From contig NC_088776.1 in the NCBI RefSeq assembly GCF_954871325.1, positions 13,702,052 to 13,766,051 on the forward strand: a stretch of 64,000 nt of DNA, written 5' to 3'. The DNA comes from Gordionus sp. m RMFG-2023. Taxonomy: Eukaryota; Nematomorpha; Gordioida; Chordodea; Parachordodidae. Made by a program: the position numbers and the translations under genes. Below are positions 25,301-36,560 of the stretch, piece after piece. Under the pieces are notes generated by a model that worked only from the letters and a program-made list of their open reading frames with translations, made no database searches and was not told where the DNA came from. Within the stretch, counting starts at the first letter, position 1, and each line of letters opens with the position of its first letter.

Positions 25301-28300
25301 TAGAAAGTGTTCACAGTGTAAACAAAATTCCTATAAATATTGTTCTAATTAAAACAGGAAAACATTCTTTAAAACTCTTTAATAATGAATGTGATTAGAT
25401 TGATGAACTTTACGCAGTATTAAATCCATTTCGAGAGTCGGAGGAATTTCAGTCGGAGGAATTTCTTTCCTCCTAAAAAGGATCGACAATAAACTTAGGG
25501 TTATTATTTCGCAGTGTAATAGGAGCTCATATACAAATCATGATTATTCAGATATTATTTGCTTAAAAGAAAATATGAAAAAAAAGCTTGACCATAGGTT
25601 TCCCATTATTGAACTTCAATTTTATATTTTTATTAATAAAACTATATTTTAAACATTAGATATTAGCAACTCTACATCCCAGATTTCAAAATCTTAAAGT
25701 TATTTGAATATTTAAATTCGATAAATCTGAATTCTGATTTAGTATATTTCATACTTTATATTTTGCTTGCATTCATAATTTATTTTAATTATAATAAAAA
25801 TCAATAGAATATTTCTTATATGTGTTTTTGATGTGACTCTTATCTGAGTAAAAATGCAATTCCTTAGTCTATTTCTGAGAATGAGAAAATACATAATTGG
25901 AGTGAGACAGGAATTAATTTAAGATCAATTAAACTATGTTAACAATGTGTTAGAAAAGATCGCCCAAATAAATTATAAAAAATGTAATACATTGATTTAT
26001 AAATTAAATTCATTAAAAAATAAATTGATTTATAAATTAAATTCATTAAAAAAAATTTAAAATAAATATTGCGCCGCCGCCGCTGACAATTTAGTAGGCG
26101 CAAAATCGGCCCGCCGCCGAACGCCAATAAAAAAATACCGCCGCCGTTGATTGAGACATCGGCGCACAGATCTAATTACATCCCTCTATTATTTTTTTAG
26201 TAGCAGTCCAGTCTGGACCATAGTCTTTACATATTATTTTATTCAATGGTTATATATTGACTACTGCAATAGCCTTTAACATGATACAAATATTTTTATT
26301 AATATTTTATTTTTTAATTCTTTTTCGGAGGAGTTTTCATCGTTCCTTTTCATTCAAAAGTTTCTGAAGAAAACACTATACTTATAGTCCTAAGAGAGTG
26401 CAACATCTATCCTTTGCAAACAAATTTCTAAAACAGGTGATTTTGTCATAAAAATACATCTTTCCAATAAGATAATACAAGTTGTCAGTGCAACACTTGG
26501 CTAAAAAGAATAGATAAGTCCATCCGATTAAGTTATTGACTCAATTAAACACCCCTTTGGAAAATGATATCAGCATTTATTATTTAAAATAAATCATCAA
26601 TAATAATTTGATTAAGTATATTTTAATATAAAATAAAATTATAAGCCCAAGTTTTAGGTGTGAATCATATCCATTCATCTTTTTTTTAATGGTCTATAGC
26701 CTGAAGCTGTTATTTTTAAAGGTCTTTGGTCCAAACCATTCCCTGCATTTTAATCCAGAACAAAAGTGATTTTCACTATTCATGACCCCCTTTAGTTTTA
26801 TGGCTTCTTGCCAAAATTCCATAAAAAATGGTCACCAATATATATTTATAATTGATCAAAACTTACCCTTGAGTGATCAAATATAAAGATTTTATTGTAA
26901 AACTAAAAAGGGAACATTTTTTTCTTTAAAACATAAATTAAAAAATTTAGAACCAACTTGAGAAAACAAATATTCAAAAATTTTTTTATATTTATTACTT
27001 TCCTAAATCTAAATATAATTTTTTGTATCTTCGTTTGAGTTTTTTGCTTGGGGGAGATTCAGTACTTTCTATAGATTTTTTGGTAACATCCTCAGTCATC
27101 CTAGATGATAAATAATTCTTATTAATTGTAGAGATTGAGATCAACAAGATATAAAATTATTATATTAGCCCATCCATCTAGTTATAATGACTCTTTTTTT
27201 TATTAGATTCTGATGAGTAAATTTACGATGAAACACATTGATAAAATAAAATTTCACAAAAACATTTACCCCCACCCCCCCCCCTTCTTAATTAATGTGT
27301 TAACAGATGTTTAATGGCTTTACAAAATAATTATCAAATTTAATGTTTTATCACTAATAAAAATTTTAACTCAGGTGAATATTAAATATTTTGAACTCTA
27401 ATTTTGGAGGAATTTTAGTAAAATTTGGACACCCATTGTTTTTCCAATCATTCCAAAATTCTTCATATTTCAAAATATCTTGTACTTTCAATTTTAATTT
27501 GGATGTGCAATGATCATCTTCAAGTATCTTTTAAAAAATAAAAGGTTAAATAAAAATATTTGTGAATTTACAGTCTAATTTAAAATTAGGACTGTGCTGA
27601 TATTAGATATCAAATTGGGGCAAATATTTACCATTATAAAAAATATTAGATTGGGCCAATATTTTCATTGTTTTGGGTTATTTTATTTGTATATAAAATT
27701 ATAAAATATTTTATATTTTTTACAAAATTAACCAAAACTCAATCTATTTAAAATGTTTTAAAAAAAATAGAATTATTTTAAAAGATAGTTTGAATTTACA
27801 ATATAGGAGTTAGTAATATGATTTTTGTATAATTTAAAACATCACAATAAGAAAAAAATAATACATTTCCCATCAGATTGTGATGATATATGTATATAGT
27901 ATTTCATAATTGAAAACATTTGAAAACAAGTTAAATAAGAAAAAAAGTAAATTGATTGATTAAAACAGATTAATACATTCGTAACATCTCTCTCCTAAAT
28001 TCTCCCTGTCGTGCACGTTCCTCGTCATACAAATTGCATGATCATCACTGTCTTATCATTGATCATCATCGTCATATCATTTGCTTGGTCATCATCGTTA
28101 TACATTATCATTTAGCGTCCATTAGAATAGGGATAATAAAAATTGAATTTCACATATCACGTTTTGATTTAATGCATTTTTTTTATTCGCATTTTATATA
28201 TTTCTTTTATGTATGTAGCGTTTTAATTTTATGTATATAAATTTTTTTTTATTTATTTAATATTAATTGAATCGTATATTATTTATGACTTGTTTTTCTA

Positions 28301-31300
28301 GATAATTTTTGTATTCCTTTATATTCATCACATAATCTTGCATCGTTAAAAGCAGAGCTACACTAATATTGAACAAGAGGCACTAGTTGTCATTTTTGCC
28401 ATAAAGAAATTCCAAGAATATTTGATCGACACGGAATTTACAATAATAATGGATCACAAACCATTAATATACATTTTTTTCAAAAGGCCTTAAAGAAGAC
28501 ACATATATGTCCATGAGGCTGCAGAAATGGAATATAGCCATAGGAGCTAACAATTTTGTTATAAAATATAAGGCGGGCAAACATAACGAAGTACCTGATT
28601 GTCTATCACGATTACCCTTATCAGACACGGATGAGACATTACATAACATAGGAGAAGAGTTAGAGAACAATAATTTATAGGACATTCCAGTTAATTTTAA
28701 TAAAGTATTAGAGGAAACATATAAAGATAAAGAAATATCGGACATTATTGATGATATAAGAAAGGGTGACTGTATAAAAAATAAATTATACAAAAGTATG
28801 GAAAATGAATTAAGTATTATAAATAATTGCTTATTTAAAGAAAGCAGAATTGCGATTCCCACAGGCATGAGAAAAACTATGTTGAAAGAATTACATATGG
28901 GACTGGGTGCTGGAAAGACCAAGGCATTAGCTAAGGGTTACATATATTGGCCAAGCATGAACACGGATATTGATCTCTATGTAAGAAATTGTGAATCGTG
29001 CAACATTTGGGCAGTGAATCCGAATACAATCCAACATCCATTGGCTACAACTTCCAAACCATACGAAAGGCACATATACACTACAGGACCTTTTTTTCAA
29101 AATTTTGGTAGTAATAGATGCATACAGCAAATTTCCAATAATAACCCCGGTCAAATCCATCACTAATGAAATCATTTTAAAAGAACTAATTAAACCAATC
29201 AGTATATTCGGAATACCTGATAAAATATGGACCGAGAACGGCACAAACTTCACGAGCTACTCGTTTGAAAAATTGTGCAACGATCATGCAATAAAACATA
29301 CCTTAACTTCAGCTTGCCATCAGCAGTCCAACGGACAAGTAGAGAAGATGGTAGGAACATTTAAAATGAACATGAAAAGAAATAGAGGAAAAGAACACAG
29401 ATTTAGACATAGCACTAGAAAGGTTTTTATTTAATTATCGCAATACTCCGAACAGCACAGTAGGCGTAGCACCAGGCAAATTATTATTCACACGACACAA
29501 GAATAATATGGGATCTATTGAAACCTGTGTTCAACAAAGAAAAGATAACCACAAGTATAAAAACAGCTAACAGGGTGATAAATAAAGGGGATAATGTATG
29601 GTACAAAACATTTTTTGAAAACAAATGGGATAAAAGTGTTGTCGTAGGAAAAGAAAGGGAATTATTGTACAGGATCGATACTGGATGTAAAGTAATCAGA
29701 AGGCATTTAGACCAAATTAAGAAAGGAGCATGTGAGACAGCAAGCGCAAACAACGAAACGATAAGAATTTTCGAAGGGGGAAGAGTAGAAAGGAATGAAA
29801 GGCCGACAAGAATAAATTACCAAGTCATTTTAAAGATTAAAGTCACAAACAATACACGATTCAATTAATATTAAATAAATAAAAAAAATATATATATACA
29901 TAAAATTAAAAGGCTACATACAAAAAGAAATATATAAAATCGAATAAAAAAAATGCAAGAAATTAAAATGGCATAAATATAAAATTAAAACGCTATAAAA
30001 GAAATAGATAAAACGCGAAATGACAAATCCAATTATTATTATCCTTATTCTAATGGACGCTAAATGATAATGTATAATGATGATGATCAAGCAAATGGTA
30101 TGACGACGATGATCAATGATAAGCCAGTGATGATCATGCAAATATTATGACGATTAAGAACGAGCACGACAGGGAGAATTACTCAAGGAGAGAGATATTA
30201 CGAATGTGTTAATTATCGCTAATGTGCTTTAATCAATCAATCTAATTATTTTGTTATTTTTCTTGTTTTTAATTTTCCTTATAAGGAAAACATTTGTAAC
30301 AGATAGAGTAAAATTATTTTATTTTTGTTTTATTATCTGCAACAAGAAAAAGGATTTACTACTATAGCTGGACACATTCTGGAGTCATAAGCATTGCCCT
30401 TTAGATGAGATGAATAACTTATGGGAAACAAAAAAATGTACTAAATCATTTATGAAATTTTATGATATTGGTTAAAGATAGATGGCAAATAAAAATCAAT
30501 CCAAATATTGGATTTGTATCCACTTTTTAATAATAACAAAAAATATTAGACCTGTAAAAATCTGAGGATCGGTACAGCCCTATTAAAAATCATCATTTAT
30601 TATTTTATAAATTTAAAGGAAAAAATAAGAGGTTTAATAGTGCTTAAAATAAATTATTATACATTTAAAATATCTTTCTCTGTATTGCTAATCCATTTTT
30701 TCTTATTTTCATCAAGAGTCTGTAAATTGGTTTTAAATCTTGATTCTATGGTAAGGAATTGGAATATGAATAGGTATTGCAGTAATATGCATCTTCTAAA
30801 ATGTGTGTCTTCTAACTGCATATTAAGTAACTATTGTTTAAGAAAAATATTTGGTAAATACAAATAATATAATCTTTACATTTGATCCTGTTAAATATTT
30901 GGCAAAATAAATTTCTTTAAAAGTTTTCCCAACATCATATTTGTGATTATTTATTGAAGTAAAGTGGTTTAATATGTCGTATAAGTCATCTTTTATATTT
31001 TTTGAATTTCGCTCATTTATAATTTTATTATTTTGATTAGAAATAATATTTGGTTTGTTTTTTATAGGGGATGTTATATTAGAGTTATTTTTGTCTTGAT
31101 ATGAATTTATTGTAGAAAATACTTTTAAAATTTCATTTGTGTCCTATAAAATATTGTTTCATGATAATAATGATATTAAAAAAATTTTAAACTAACTTCT
31201 ACAAACTTAGTCCAATTGTCATTTATAAAGCATTGAATAGGATCTTTGAACACATTTTGTATAGACCAAAATTTTTCATAAAAATTATAATCCTCAATTT

Positions 31301-32228
31301 TTTTCCTATTAAATCAATTAAAATAATTTAATTTTTATAACTTTAGATCCTCATCATTTACACTTGAGTATTTATTAGAATTATCTATAATGCTTAATCT
31401 AATATTTTTAAACTAGAAACAAACTTTATATATTTTATATTTTATTAAACTTGATCATATTCTTCCTTATTTTCATATAATGTTACATTATCAATATTAA
31501 ATTGTCCATTTAAATTAAGACCTAGGAATATATATAATAAATTTAAATATTCATAAATTACCTGAGCGATCAGAGATCAAAAATAATTTTGCTAAAAATA
31601 TTTGAATCCGACCACACAAAATTGTGTCTTGTGATGGAGAGAGCCTTTTAAGTAAACCTGTAAAAATTTAAAGATAGGCTAAAAAATTAAATTTTACCAT
31701 TGCACATACGCAATAGATAATTTTTCCCAGCTGTATGCATAGGTTCCTAATTATGAAAATGTAACAATAACATATTCTCAAAATAAACTTTTTTCCATAA
31801 ATTTAAATTATTTTCAATGTAAGTGAATATTAAATTGCACTTATCTTTTGATAAAAGATCTAAAGAATCTTGAAGAAGTAAAAATGGAGTAGATGTTGCA
31901 CATAAATCTAATAAGGTTTAATTATTTTGTTATAAATATGTCAAAACCTTCTTCAACAGCTACCAATATGGTATTAAGATATGAGACAATCCCAACAGTG
32001 TCATTGGGTAATTCCTTTAAAATAACTACTGAATAATTTGCATTTATAATTATTACCTGTATTTTTGTTATAAAAAATTTCCGTATTTCATTTTCAAATA
32101 AAGATTTATTCCTAGAAAACCAATATAATATAAATATACTATGTTACTAATATATACCCTTTACAATTATCTTGATATATACGTCGTAAATCTCCAATTT
32201 TTATATCGTAAGTTTTTAAAATTTCCAT
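19317..32228 (-). CDS. THOC1: THO complex subunit 1 (THOC1/HPR1), 17 exons
   Basis: Nuclear protein that loads onto nascent transcripts in the THO/TREX complex and couples transcription to mRNP export. Exons (minus strand, all GT-AG, frame kept): 32228-32158, 32111-31948, 31907-31789, 31746-31698, 31657-31562, 31521-31451, 31412-31342, 31305-31197, 31143-30880, 30830-30663, 27527-27397, 27100-26999, 21858-21793, 21601-21504, 20681-20374, 20060-19785, 19412-19317; 2259 bp, 752 aa against about 657 in human. Family landmarks by eye: CATSTPFLLL, GKNYLLRMCN, CGRIQIFLAKLF, DYNFYEKFWSIQ, DPIQCF, FRRCILLQYL, EEFWNDWKNNGCPNF, LNALWNYEPDNIKAC, REWKTLRLMSRECRHFF. The C-terminus is lengthened by an Asn/Ser/Thr-rich insert and ends with a basic NLS-like LSKRIKIEND; no death domain is obvious. 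Start ATG 32228 is the first in frame. The last two exon joins (20374-19317) are the least certain. Introns 10 and 12 are filled with transposons. Confidence 0.9.
20930..21424. mobile_element. MITE with TAGAGGTCTGCA-type ends, in a THOC1 intron
   Basis: The left end is TAGAGGTCTGCAACGAGGG and the right end is an inverted variant (GGCCCATTGCACACTA). Inside are runs of GCGGGC patches and an AT-rich middle; no protein is encoded. The body is clearly similar to 48952-49402 (shared phrases GGAGCCAAACCAG / GAGCCAAATCAG and a TTATTTCATAATATT core). It sits between THOC1 exons 15 and 14. No clear target duplication was found. Confidence 0.65.
23226..23406. mobile_element. 181-bp MITE nested in the hAT, with its own target duplication
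   Basis: It begins TAGACCTGTCCGCC and ends GGCGCACAGGTCTA, and is flanked by GATATAAC (23218-23225) and GATAAAAC (23407-23414), an 8-bp target duplication with one mismatch. It has GC-rich subterminal parts (CCGCAGC, GGCGAAATCGGCGC) and no coding capacity. Because it sits inside the 22463-26174 element and has the same ends, it likely moved with that element's transposase after the larger copy had landed. Confidence 0.85.
23930..25430 (+). pseudogene. broken hAT transposase of the 3.7-kb element
   Basis: In order on the plus strand: a BED-like segment at 23960-24060 (SYVWRYFGSL ... DYIYC) in which the paired cysteine signature is incomplete; a catalytic-domain start at 24666-24870 (SITFDLWIEHFKRRNYITF, then ATRNVTQKYTGGRI); and at 25009-25430 a segment with LNCPTRWHSILIMLESV, the 'P.RW.S...ML' block of hAT proteins, followed by ELYAVLNPFRES after a stop codon. 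The C-terminal dimerisation block is missing, replaced by the right inverted arm. Stops, frame changes and AT-rich repeats between the pieces show it is not functional. Confidence 0.75.
24162..24420. repeat. two-copy ~127-bp AT-rich tandem repeat
   Basis: CTTTTTAATGTATAAACTTA begins at about 24162 and recurs at about 24289. The units run through TTTCATTCYAGYTCTAATTATTTT and differ by scattered changes. It lies inside the hAT between the BED-like and catalytic segments, where an intron would be expected. It has no coding role that I can see. Confidence 0.7.
27528..30662 (-). other. 3.1-kb transposon-swollen intron of THOC1
   Basis: Intron between the exon ending NTEKDILN and the exon starting ILEDDHC. 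It contains the gypsy-type fossil (27920-30245). Near its two margins are TAGGACTGTGCTGATATTAG (about 27585) and an inverted look-alike GATCGGTACAGCCCTA (about 30570), which may be the ends of an older DNA element into which the retroelement fragment landed. Confidence 0.6.
27920..30245 (+). mobile_element. fossil Ty3/gypsy-type LTR retroelement fragment with inverted end repeats
   Basis: A broken copy. Only the later part of pol is recognisable on the plus strand: an RNase H-type region (about 28340-28620), an integrase zinc-binding region (about 28800-29030), an integrase core region (about 29090-29430) and an integrase C-terminal region (about 29520-29870). No gag, protease or envelope part was seen. 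It is interrupted several times. The flanking repeats, about 27920-28300 and 29835-30245, are copies in inverted orientation; LTRs would normally be direct, so the copy has been rearranged or is two partial copies facing each other. The arms differ at perhaps one base in eight by eye, so it is not young. It lies in a THOC1 intron on the opposite strand. Confidence 0.8.
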
Positions 32229-33380
32229 TTGACAACTAATTTTATAAAGTTTAGAAAAAGATTGTTAAATCATTACTGACATCTTGTCACTAATTATCGA
32301 AATCTTTGTAAATTGTACTTGATGTATCTTGAGTCGAACATATGATCAATTGTGCAACGAATTTAAATTTCATTGTGCTTAAATCTAATACTGAATAAAA
32401 ATTGCCGGGATAAAATTTCGAAGGGTGATTTTAATATTTGGGGTAGGTTACTTAAATAAGCAACTTTAAGAGGGATCGCAATAGGACTTAAGACTCCTTA
32501 AAACTTTAAAAAACCTATTTACAGATTTAGAATTTTATTTATTTATATTTACCTGGAATATTTTTCAGATAAATTGTCATTTTTGACAAAAGCTTATTTT
32601 TTTATGATTTATGATTTACATTTTTTTTAATCACATACTTGTTAACTCCTAGGTATTCAATTTTTTAATATTTCTTCAAGAATTTTGATATCGTTAGAAA
32701 GGGGGAGGGAGGGGGGGGGGTAAGAGTAGTGGACTTCCAAATTGTTTAAGGGGGTATGGTAGACATTTAAAGGGAATAGGGGATAGTTTAAGAAGAGATA
32801 GGCATCTAAGGAGAGCTAAATTTATTGGTGGATTACGAATTAAACATTTAGATGAAAGAGTGCAAAATATATTATTATATTATATTGCATAATTTCAGTA
32901 AAAGCTAGAAATAGCCAACTAACATTATAAAAATATTATAACTACTTAAAATACAATTTTAATAGCAATATAATTGATAATCTCTTTTTAAATTTGCCAT
33001 AATAATCTGTTTTTATTCAATAAAATTTTAATATTATTTATTTTTAAGGATCATGCCTTTTTTGAAGTTTGTTAATCGGTCTAAAAACATATTGATCGTC
33101 ATTCTACTTTCTATTATGCAGAGTGTTAGTAAAAAATATATGTATATATATATATATAAATCTTGATTCCCCACTACTTCTTTTCCATTTTTATTCCGCC
33201 ATTTTCTATTTCTTCCCAGGCTTTACCCTCCCCGCCTGTAGGCGGGACAAGGCGTTAATTTATATTAAATTACATGATTCTAAAAAAATTCAAAAATATT
33301 AAACTTAAACTAGATTTTAATAATTTTTTTGAATAACTATTTGTAGGAAACAATAACGCCTACTACTCGTATACATATAT
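32229..33380. other. 5' flank of THOC1 and intergenic
   Basis: Nothing coding was found. The region holds a G-rich tract at 32701-32720, a (TA)n/ATGTATATA run near 33135-33160, and a perfect GC-rich hairpin at 33231-33246. The promoter of THOC1 must lie just right of 32228, but no element can be picked out. Confidence 0.45.
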
Positions 33381-33389
33381 TTTTAAACG

Positions 33390-34100
33390 ACTCATTTAGA
33401 ATAATTTCTCCATATAATTTCACGAAATATTTAGAAAAAAATATTCAAAACGAAATATAAATTTAATTGAAAATGCAATTCAAACCGAAATTATTAGATA
33501 TCTAAATGATAAATATTTTTCAATTGTTTTTGACTGTAACCGGTATATACACTAAGCGAATGTCTAAGTATTTTGATTTGTAGATGTGAAAATATAAGTT
33601 CAAATAAATAAGAACCTTTTATTATATACCTGTTGAAAGAATTATAGGCAAAACATAAAAAATAAAAATTTAGGAATTGTTTAAAATTTTCTAATGTTAT
33701 TTAAAAAACCTGAGAGGTCAAATCTTTTACATTTGTGCCAACATAGGTGAGAAAGAAAATAGGCCCCAAAGATTGATTATGATCAACAAAAGTTTTTTAA
33801 TGCTTATATAACCATATTCAAAATCTGATTTTAAAAGAGTCTACAAAAGCCACTTATAACTAATATTTTTTTGTATTAATAAATTTAAAATATACAGATT
33901 GTCAGATAAAAAATACAAAACTCGAGTAAAAGCTCTTAAAGATATTTCAGAAATAAACTAATATAAGAAGAAAAAATAATGAATTCACAATATAAAAGTG
34001 AGAGAATTATAATTAAGGTGCAAAAATTTAAAATTTTAGATGAATTTGAATAAAATTTAGAAGAATTAAAATTAGTAATAAAATATACATGAATGTTTTT
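33390..34100 (+). pseudogene. decayed hAT (ZMYM1-like) transposase fragment
   Basis: The plus strand shows YFSIVFDCT near 33515, then ISSNKxEPFIIYLLKE near 33595, and RLSDKKYKTRVKALKDISE near 33905-33950. These correspond to the 'YS.ILDCTPD' start and the 'LSDTRWESRV.ALK' block of ZMYM1-like hAT proteins. Stops and shifts are frequent. No terminal repeats were found; probably part of one dispersed old copy whose dimerisation end is represented at 36190-36560 or 50960-51200. Confidence 0.6.
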
Positions 34101-34952
34101 AGATCCCAGAATCTTCTATTAAGGCTGTGGCCTAAATATCAAAAATGAAATTCGGATACCTTCGTAACTTTACAGAAAATAAATATAAGGCATTTTTAAA
34201 GTAAGATTTAAATATTCACCTAACTGATATTTTAGAAATCAGTCGAACTGAATCGGATATTCTGAAATATATATATATTTAATAGTTGTTTTATTTATAT
34301 TTTTAAATTTATATTATGCAAATAATTTAATTCAATAAAATAAATATGTAGATTAAAAAATAAAAAAAATTATAATATGGTAGTCAGGGGCGGACTGGTA
34401 AACTTTCTAGAGACCTCATTTTTACGAGAGCTTCCCCCTCAAACCCCCATTTGATGTCCTTTTTACAAAAACATATCTAAAATAGGTTAAAACATAATAT
34501 TATAGTTATCACATTTTTTAAGAAAAAGACTCATGAAAGGATATTAGTTATTTTATTTTAAGAATTGCTTATATAAAATATTAATCACATAAAAATATAC
34601 TTCTCGCAATTGCGCATATAATAAAATCGTCAAACATATAGAATCACATTAATTGTACATAAATTAATACATATTGCACTATAAGATCAAAATCACACAT
34701 TACATCATATTGCATCGAGAATAAGCATTATTGTTCATATAAAATCAGGATTGTAAATATAGTTTCCCAAATAGTTTGAATAAATAAAATAAACTAATAT
34801 TATTTAATCTTTTTCAACGGGTATCAATGAAAATGCCTCCAATTAATCACTGCTCATATTTCAACATATTTTTTATAGTTTTAAATTTACTAGATTTTCT
34901 TTCGTAATTTACTAATATGTTGGAAAAATAGATTAGGGTATGCAGTTTTGTG

Positions 34953-35937
34953 CAGAGTTGGGCAAAAAAGTTACAAGTAGCTTTACGTTACATAACATAT
35001 TTCCAATTTAAAAAATATAACGAAGAGCTTTATACGTTATATTTGGTTATAACGTTTATTTCTCGTTACTTTTAAAACATTTATTAAAATGATATTTTTT
35101 TCATAAAATATATTAAATGTTAAAATGGAATGTCTGACTGTACTGGTCAACAGAGAACAAGGAAATCCAATAGAACTGTGATAGAATTTCCTTATTTTCA
35201 AATCTTTTTATTTGGGGATTAAGTTGTATGTCGTTTTTTATTTTCTTAAACAACGACAGCCATTGAAAAAGTTTCAGTATAGGAAGGATGATATTATTTT
35301 GATAAAAAGAATTTTGTATGATAATTGTGAAAAACACATTATTTAAATTCATTTAAGATTATCTCTTTTTTTATTAAAACATTATACATTATATTAATTT
35401 ACAAGATAGAACAGATAAAAATGATTTTTTTTTATTTCATTGAAAAAAATTATATTTCTCGATTCATCATTTGAAATCATATACTATAAATATTCAATAT
35501 TAATATTTATTCATTACAATACATATTTACCCATCCCGTATAGCCCTTATTTTGATTTGCAAATTTGATTAAAGGACCAAACAGGAGATGAAAATGATGT
35601 TTTATTTGAAAAAGTATTCCTTTATTGAATGTTTTAAAATGATAATCTTTGATTTTTTTTATTAAATTAGACAATAAAATATTGGTGAATTAGTTTTGGT
35701 TTCTTATTATACTTATTTTTATTTTAGACTTTACAGAAAAATGAATCAATAATATTCTTTATCGCATTTTTCTATTTTCATTTATTCTTATTTTTAAACA
35801 TGTAACGAGGAGCTTATTTGTAAGTGTTACATGTTCAAGGTAACATAACCGTTTGCTTTTTTTAAAGTGAAGGGCAACTTCACCGTTATATTTCATAACG
35901 GTTAAATAACTTTTATTAAGTAACATGCTCAACCCTG
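34953..35937 (-). mobile_element. 985-bp hAT-type element with target duplication
   Basis: Ends are CAGAGTTGGGCAAAAAAGTTAC (left) and an inverted AGTAACATGCTCAACCCTG (right). The 8 bp outside are GTTTTGTG (34945-34952) and GTTGTGTG (35938-35945), one mismatch. Internal subterminal repeats of the GTAACGT/ATAACGTT type occur at both ends. A 79-codon minus-strand frame (35352-35113) with LKLFQWLSLFKK may be a transposase scrap. It is too short to be autonomous. Confidence 0.75.
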
Positions 35938-35948
35938 GTTGTGTGCAT

Positions 35949-36168
35949 AGTGTTGTTAAACGGCTCATTTTGAGCCGATTTTTAAAACGGCTAACTCAAT
36001 ATTGTAGCCTGAAAAATATAGCCTAAGCCTTGAGATTTCGCTAATAGATGTCCAAACCTTTGTTCCTTCTACAAACAAAATCTTCAGGCTTGAGTTAAAT
36101 TATTCTGGATGAAATAGTGAGTTAGCCGTTTTTAAAATCGGCTTAAAACGAGCCGTTTAACAACATAT
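35949..36168. mobile_element. 220-bp MITE with ~50-bp inverted ends and target duplication
   Basis: The left end TGTTGTTAAACGGCTCATTT extends about 50 bp through GAGCCGATTTTTAAAACGGC and TAACTCA; the right end is its inverse. GTGTGCAT flanks both sides exactly (35941-35948 and 36169-36176), an 8-bp duplication. Related degenerate copies lie at about 56922-57102 and, partially, 43470-43592 (GAGCCTTTTAACAAC). No coding capacity. Confidence 0.88.
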
Positions 36169-36189
36169 GTGTGCATTATCATAGCATCA

Positions 36190-36560
36190 AAGAATCTCAT
36201 AGATTATATTAAGCATTGATCACTTGGTTATATTTCAACATTTATTAGACTCCTCACTATCACAAATTATATCCTCAATATTGTAAATACGGGTAAAAAG
36301 ATGTCAGCAATTTGAAATAATTTTACCGGATAAGAAGGACATCTTAGCAATTGATCTGGATAAATTAGCTAATGTATCATTGGTTCAAATGTGATCCAAT
36401 GACATTTTAAATTAGATGATCTGTTGTACCCAAACGTTGAATGAAGGAAGATTTTCTAAATTAAAATTTCTTAATAGTTATTTGAGGCAAAAGTTGAGCT
36501 CTAATATTAGAGCAGGTTTCCGAATTTCGGCATCAAGTCTTTCCGAAACTTTAGCACCTT
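36190..36560 (+). pseudogene. hAT dimerisation-domain remnant
   Basis: On the plus strand near 36440-36500 the frame reads FSKLKFLNSYLRQKLSSNIRAG, resembling 'ERSFSKLK.IK.YLRS.M...RL.G', the C-terminal dimerisation block of ZMYM1-like hAT transposases. The upstream part is full of stops. It is a decayed fragment with no visible ends. Confidence 0.5.

Larger units (their letters stand above)
22463..26174 (+). mobile_element. 3.7-kb hAT transposon with ~570-bp inverted arms
   Basis: Ends are TAGACCTGTGCGCCGATG (left) and its inverse at the right (CATCGGCGCACAGATCTA). Similarity continues inward for about 570 bp on each side (22463-23033 and 26174-25591), ending at GGGAAACCTATG / CATAGGTTTCCC. 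The central part carries hAT transposase remains on the plus strand. An 8-bp target duplication was not found (AGGATGAT left, ATTACATC right), so the ends may have been rearranged after insertion. It lies inside a THOC1 intron with its coding strand opposite to the host gene. The 26-nt terminal sequence is shared with the 181-bp MITE at 23226-23406, so the two belong to one mobilisation family. Confidence 0.8.
21859..26998 (-). other. 5.1-kb transposon-swollen intron of THOC1
   Basis: This intron joins the exon ending LDLGK to the one starting PELNALWN. It holds the 22463-26174 hAT and its nested MITE. Flanks 21859-22460 and 26176-26998 show nothing coding; 26330-26470 contains a locally less AT-rich patch of unknown nature. 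Confidence 0.75.

Noticed and set aside
28464-29253. Minus-strand frames of 152 and 108 codons in a THOC1 intron
   Set aside because: They are complements of the gypsy-type pol fossil and show no family signal of their own.
27920-30245. DIRS-type element, because of inverted end repeats
   Set aside because: The recognisable parts are RNase H and DDE-type integrase regions of Ty3/gypsy; no tyrosine recombinase was seen.
30640-30867. 75-codon plus-strand frame
   Set aside because: It is the antisense of THOC1 exon 10 (FRRCILLQYL block).
32057-32111. A short THOC1 exon ending at CAG|GTAATA
   Set aside because: That donor would force a frame change at the next acceptor; reading straight through keeps one open exon to 31948.
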